From Willaertia magna (taxonomy: Eukaryota; Heterolobosea; Eutetramitea; Acrasida; Naegleriidae), in contig CADWAF010001225.1 of assembly GCA_902984215.1 (NCBI GenBank), positions 1 through 10,857 of the forward strand: a DNA stretch of 10,857 nucleotides. The letters are read 5' to 3'. The notes under the pieces were generated by a model that did not search any database, was not told the origin of the DNA, and saw nothing but the letters and a program-made list of their open reading frames with translations. A program made the translations under genes and the position numbers. Positions 7,476 to 10,857 of the stretch are shown here, piece by piece. Numbering within the stretch: position 1 is the stretch's first letter; each line of letters begins with the position of its first letter.

Positions 7476-7805
7476 TATTTGCAATAATACGTGTTTTATT
7501 TACAGGCACAACAATGCTACTCTTTCATTTTAAATGGTACTAAATCTAGTTTTAGTTGTGCACCCACTAACAGAATATTCTTGTTAGTCTACAGAGCCAA
7601 TTCTTGCCCTACTACAATTTGATAGGTACACTAAAATGTTTTATTTTGATATTATTCCTTGCAGATACACGATGCTTCCAGTCAACCTATTTGCATTATT
7701 AGTCAACTGCTACGTAACCCAACGACGGGTGGAGATATAAATTTAGTATTTAAACCCATTTTAAATTGATGCTCTTACTAATTTACTAATTTTCCAGTCG
7801 ATATC

Positions 7806-7930
7806 CAAGTCGCAATTCATTCAAGTTATGCGTTTTTTGCATAAAGAGTTTATTCCTCGCACATAATTGAATTATTGAGAGAAAAGTTGTCTGAATTTAA
7901 ATTTCCTTAAAGTATTTTAACTTTTCAAAA
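7806..7930 (+). pseudogene. Truncated third copy of the 103-aa gene unit
   Basis: Bases 7866-7910 read IELLREKLSEFKFP followed by TAA. This matches the last 14 residues of the left-arm protein except for Ser in place of Ala. Directly upstream, CAAGTC near 7806 and GTTTATTCCTCGCACATA (7848-7865) resemble the noncoding leader of the right-arm copy around 6816-6869. The relic therefore joins the leader straight to the 3' end of the gene, with about 90% of the coding region deleted. After the stop, AACTTTTCAAAA resembles the trailer of the left copy. The codon choices (TTATTG then AGA) are closer to the left-arm copy than to the adjacent right-arm copy, so it is not a simple tandem slip of its neighbour. 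Confidence 0.7.
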
Positions 7931-8445
7931 CTTTTTGAATACTTGTACTTCACACTAATTTGGTGTGTAAAAAAAAATCTTAATGGACAAACAATTTTCC
8001 TAGCAGAAACTTTAATATTTTTAACATAAGGTCCAGTTAAAGAAAATTGTTTATGAAAAGAACAGTATGTTAGATATCCTTCAACAATGGCCATAAACTT
8101 TGAAAATTGTTTATGAAACAAATTAAGTTTGTTCATTAAAGAAAATAAACACTTAAAAATTTACAACAGTGTCAAATTATCCATCTCTAATAACCATTTG
8201 AACCACAATTTTCACACAAAAAATATAACTACTGTTATTTAAATACGTTCGTTTTAAATAAATATTTAAAGTTACAAGACACACTCAATCCACTCAAACA
8301 ACATGTTCAATGAATATTACTCCTGGTTGTTTACATCAGTCCAACCATAAAATTACAAAAAACAATCTGGTTGGTTGGCTAAAACCAACAAACAAACACT
8401 CTTTACAAAAGCTCAATTTCCAAATGTCATTCACTTATCAAGACG
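7931..8445. other. Intergenic region with a 17-bp direct repeat
   Basis: No supported gene. GAAAATTGTTTATGAAA occurs at 8042-8058 and 8102-8118 (period 60). A minus-strand open stretch (7897-8136, 79 codons) runs through both repeats and ends inside the gene relic. It shows an internal FHKQFS duplication but no domain, and I do not call it a gene. C/A-rich sequence around 8280-8420 precedes the promoter of the E2 gene. Confidence 0.45.
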
Positions 8446-8454
8446 TATAAAAAG
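8446..8454 (+). promoter_or_regulatory. TATA-like box of the E2-LRR gene
   Basis: TATAAAAAG lies 91 bases upstream of the ATG at 8545. It would place transcription start near 8475 and leave a leader of about 70 A-rich bases. A short palindrome, TTGATCAAAGATCAA (8517-8531), lies in that leader. This is the clearest core-promoter candidate in the window. Confidence 0.5.
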
Positions 8455-8544
8455 TTCTTCACAAAATTCAAAAAAATTCACTTCGTAAAAAAAAAATCCT
8501 CACAGTTCTCTATTAATTGATCAAAGATCAAAAACAACAACAAG

Positions 8545-10857
8545 ATGAAAAGAGTTAAGACTAAGATTGGAAAGACTAAACAATTATCATCCATTCAAAA
8601 TGTTGCAACTAAACGTTTAATGAGAGATTGGTTAGAATGTATTAAAAATCCATTAAAGGGTATTGCAGCAGCTCCAGTGAATGAAAATAATTTATTCCTT
8701 TGGCATGCAAATGTTAAAGGTCCAGTAGGAACACCTTATGAAGCAGGTATTTTCCATTTAACTATGACTTTCCCACAAAACTATCCTCAAAGTCCACCAA
8801 CTTTAACATTATGTACAAGAATTGAACATCCAAACGTTATTGGTAATACCATCTGTTTGGATATGTTACAAGCAGCCTCTTCCGAAAAGTTTTCGGGATG
8901 GTCTTCAGCCTATACTGTTCAATCTATCCTTGTACAACTTCAAGCCTTCTTATTTGAAGCAGATCCTTCTAGAATTTTCCAAAATATTAACGATCCAAAA
9001 ACTTATGAAATTAAAAAACAAGAATGGTTAAGTTCAGTGAAATGGTCAGTTGAACAATCTAGAAATTATTGCGATAAAACAGTCGGACATGCTGCACCAT
9101 ATAAAGTCGTACCACCTTTCCCTGAAGATACTGAAGAATTTAAACATTTATTTGATGAAAGTAAGAAGAAAGATGAGAATACAAAACCAAAATATACTCC
9201 AGAAGAGTTAGAAGCAATTACTGCAAAATCTGAATATGTTTGTTTCTTTACTAGACAAAGCTTTGAAGAAGATGTTTTAGGTTATGGTATTAGTTTTAGT
9301 AAGAATTTAAGAACTGGTGCTATTAGAAGTATTTCTTCACCATTAGATTTAATTTCATTAAGATCATTTATGAATCATAATTTAAGAACATCTTCTTATA
9401 ATGAGAAGTTTACTCATTGGATTCCTATTTATATTAATGAAAAGCATGGACAAAAAGCAATGTATTTAGCTAAACGTTCAATTTCAATTATTTGTACTGG
9501 TTCATCAAAGAATTTTAAACCTGAAATGGTTTTAGAAGTTTTACCTAAATTAATGTGTACAATGACAGTTGAAGTATTATCTAATCGTAAACATGCTTCA
9601 ATTAAAGCTTTAAGAGGATATTGTCATTTCTATAGATTATTATTAGAATTTATTAAAGAATATCCAGAATTATTAGAATCAATTGATAAAACTGTTAAAG
9701 GATTTATTGAAAATGAACAAAATCGTCATAAAGATGTAGTTCCAAATTTAGGTGAATTTTTAGCTTTAGTTCCAGCATCATCTTATAGATGGAAAGATAT
9801 TCAAAAAGCTTATATTGAAGAAAGTTTTACTAGAAATGTATTTTGGTTATTAAACAAATATGAAGAATTAGAACAAGAAACTTCAGATGAATTTACTGAT
9901 GACGATAGATTAAAATTCTCATTTGAAACTACTAAATTAAGTCAAAAATTATTAATGTTTAATGTATTCTTTATTGAAACAGTTAGTCATCCATTAGATG
10001 CAAATACTTTTGATGAAATTAGACAAGTATTTGATAACCACTTGGGTAGACCACCAGTTAAATATGAAGATATGTTTATTTCAGAAATTGAAAAGATTAA
10101 TAAGGTTGAAACTTATAAAGATTTCTTCCAAGAAATTTCAGGAAAGGAAAATCCATTCACTAATGAAGTTATTGTTACTTTATTAAAGGAAAGTGTCAAG
10201 AAGAGTAAAGAAAAGGGTTATCACGGAAGTACTTTATCTGTGTTAAGTCCTGAACAATTTGCTAAACAAAGTCAACAAGTTGACTTGGAATCCTTCATGA
10301 TTAATGAAGGGGATAAAAAGGTATTGGAATCTGATGAACAAAAGTGGAAAGATCGTTGTTATCAACGTTGGGGATCATCTGATTTACCTGAATATTTAAA
10401 GGAAGCTGAAAATCCATGGAGAAAGTTATATTTACAAAATAATTTACAAGATGTCATTACTAATTTAAATGATGCTCCTGATTTTGATTACTTCCACAAG
10501 GTATTAGATGTCAGTGGTGAAATTCCAAGATTAGAAATTCAAATGTTCAATCCTGAAAAATTGAAATCAAAGTATTATTTCTTAACTTGTGTTTTAACTA
10601 AATTGAAGAATTTAAATACTTTAATTATTTCAAGAGGTGAAAGTGGATTAGGTGTTAAAGGTTTTAGAGCTTTAATTAAGGGTTTAGCTAATGCCAGACA
10701 ACAATTAGAAAGTCTTATTTTAGTTAACTGTGATTTAGCTGCAAATTCTATTCAAGAATTAACTAAAGGTAGATTAGTTTCTAGTAACTTGAAGAAGATT
10801 GATTTGAATGGTAATCCATTAGGTGATGATGGTGCAGTTTATCTTAGTCAATTCTTA
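8545..10857 (+). CDS. Ubiquitin-conjugating enzyme E2 fused to leucine-rich repeats (partial, 771+ aa)
   Basis: The frame starts at ATG 8545 after an A-rich leader (AACAACAAG) and stays open to the window end with no stop, so the 3' end is missing. Residues about 20-175 are an E2 (UBC) fold: GPVGTPYEAGIFHLTMTFPQNYPQSPP, then HPN at 95-97, catalytic Cys104 in TICLDML, W119 and a helix (TVQSILVQLQAFLFEAD). It should accept ubiquitin or a ubiquitin-like protein from an E1 and pass it on. The Cys104-to-Trp119 loop is longer than in simple E2s. Residues about 229-445 form a conserved-looking region starting YVCFFTRQSFEEDVLGYG that I cannot name. From about 660 to the end, leucine-rich repeats of ribonuclease-inhibitor type appear (LESLILVNCDL, LKKIDLNGNPLGDDGA). 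The LRRs may select substrates, making this a built-in E2 plus recognition module. Confidence 0.88.
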   Translation, partial: MKRVKTKIGKTKQLSSIQNVATKRLMRDWLECIKNPLKGIAAAPVNENNLFLWHANVKGPVGTPYEAGIFHLTMTFPQNYPQSPPTLTLCTRIEHPNVIGNTICLDMLQAASSEKFSGWSSAYTVQSILVQLQAFLFEADPSRIFQNINDPKTYEIKKQEWLSSVKWSVEQSRNYCDKTVGHAAPYKVVPPFPEDTEEFKHLFDESKKKDENTKPKYTPEELEAITAKSEYVCFFTRQSFEEDVLGYGISFSKNLRTGAIRSISSPLDLISLRSFMNHNLRTSSYNEKFTHWIPIYINEKHGQKAMYLAKRSISIICTGSSKNFKPEMVLEVLPKLMCTMTVEVLSNRKHASIKALRGYCHFYRLLLEFIKEYPELLESIDKTVKGFIENEQNRHKDVVPNLGEFLALVPASSYRWKDIQKAYIEESFTRNVFWLLNKYEELEQETSDEFTDDDRLKFSFETTKLSQKLLMFNVFFIETVSHPLDANTFDEIRQVFDNHLGRPPVKYEDMFISEIEKINKVETYKDFFQEISGKENPFTNEVIVTLLKESVKKSKEKGYHGSTLSVLSPEQFAKQSQQVDLESFMINEGDKKVLESDEQKWKDRCYQRWGSSDLPEYLKEAENPWRKLYLQNNLQDVITNLNDAPDFDYFHKVLDVSGEIPRLEIQMFNPEKLKSKYYFLTCVLTKLKNLNTLIISRGESGLGVKGFRALIKGLANARQQLESLILVNCDLAANSIQELTKGRLVSSNLKKIDLNGNPLGDDGAVYLSQFL

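Larger units (their letters stand above)
6608..7748. repeat. Right arm of the large inverted repeat
   Basis: This is the mirror copy of 1-1228. The inner end starts near CTATATTTCTTAAAATTAAAG and the outer end finishes at GATATAAATTTAGTA; the sequence after it has no visible counterpart because the left arm reaches the window edge. It contains the second 103-residue gene (6941-7252). Relative to the left arm it lacks about 100 bases downstream of the gene and carries about 30 extra bases near 7594-7632. By eye the arms agree at roughly 85-90% in aligned blocks. The spacer between the arms is about 5.4 kb and holds two unrelated genes. Confidence 0.9.

Noticed and set aside
7897..8136. 79-codon minus-strand ORF as a gene
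   Set aside because: It overlaps the gene relic, contains a 17-bp direct repeat, and shows no domain. The evidence is too weak.
1..10857. Prokaryotic defence system, CRISPR array or tRNA genes
   Set aside because: A spliced intron, Asn-rich proteins and AATAAA signals show a eukaryotic nuclear locus; no regular spaced repeats or tRNA B-box-like sequence were seen.

Overview
The window is nuclear DNA from an AT-rich, standard-code eukaryote, most likely a free-living amoeba of the Naegleria (Heterolobosea) type. A dictyostelid-like amoeba is the main alternative. The evidence is long asparagine runs written with mixed AAT/AAC codons, strong preference for A/T-ending codons, short gaps between genes, one GTAAGT...AG spliceosomal intron, AATAAA signals, and stops at TAA and TAG with no reassignment. 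No tRNA, rRNA, CRISPR array or prokaryotic signal was seen. The species call is an inference and no database was searched.

Layout. Bases 1 to about 1228 and about 6608 to 7748 are the two arms of a large diverged inverted repeat. Each arm carries one copy of a small gene for a 103-residue single-pass membrane protein, on the minus strand in the left arm and the plus strand in the right arm. A third, internally deleted relic of the same unit lies just outside the right arm (about 7806-7930). Between the arms sit two convergent genes. The first (1751-4673, plus strand) is a two-exon gene. Splicing at 2162-2591 rebuilds a protein kinase N-lobe, but no C-lobe follows: asparagine-rich sequence and a helical domain take its place. 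The second (4794-6302, minus strand) is a coiled-coil protein whose C-terminus resembles the plant At4g15545/NAIP family. Right of the repeat, a TATA-like promoter leads into a large open gene (8545 to the window end) that joins a ubiquitin-conjugating (E2) domain to a conserved-looking middle region and leucine-rich repeats.

How it fits together. The genes do not form an obvious pathway. The strongest structural feature is the roughly 1.2 kb inverted repeat around a 5.4 kb core, with both copies of the small membrane-protein gene still open and a decayed third copy nearby. This suggests a duplicating unit or an inverted segmental duplication. The points most worth following are that repeat and its gene family, the kinase that lacks a catalytic lobe, and the E2-LRR fusion.
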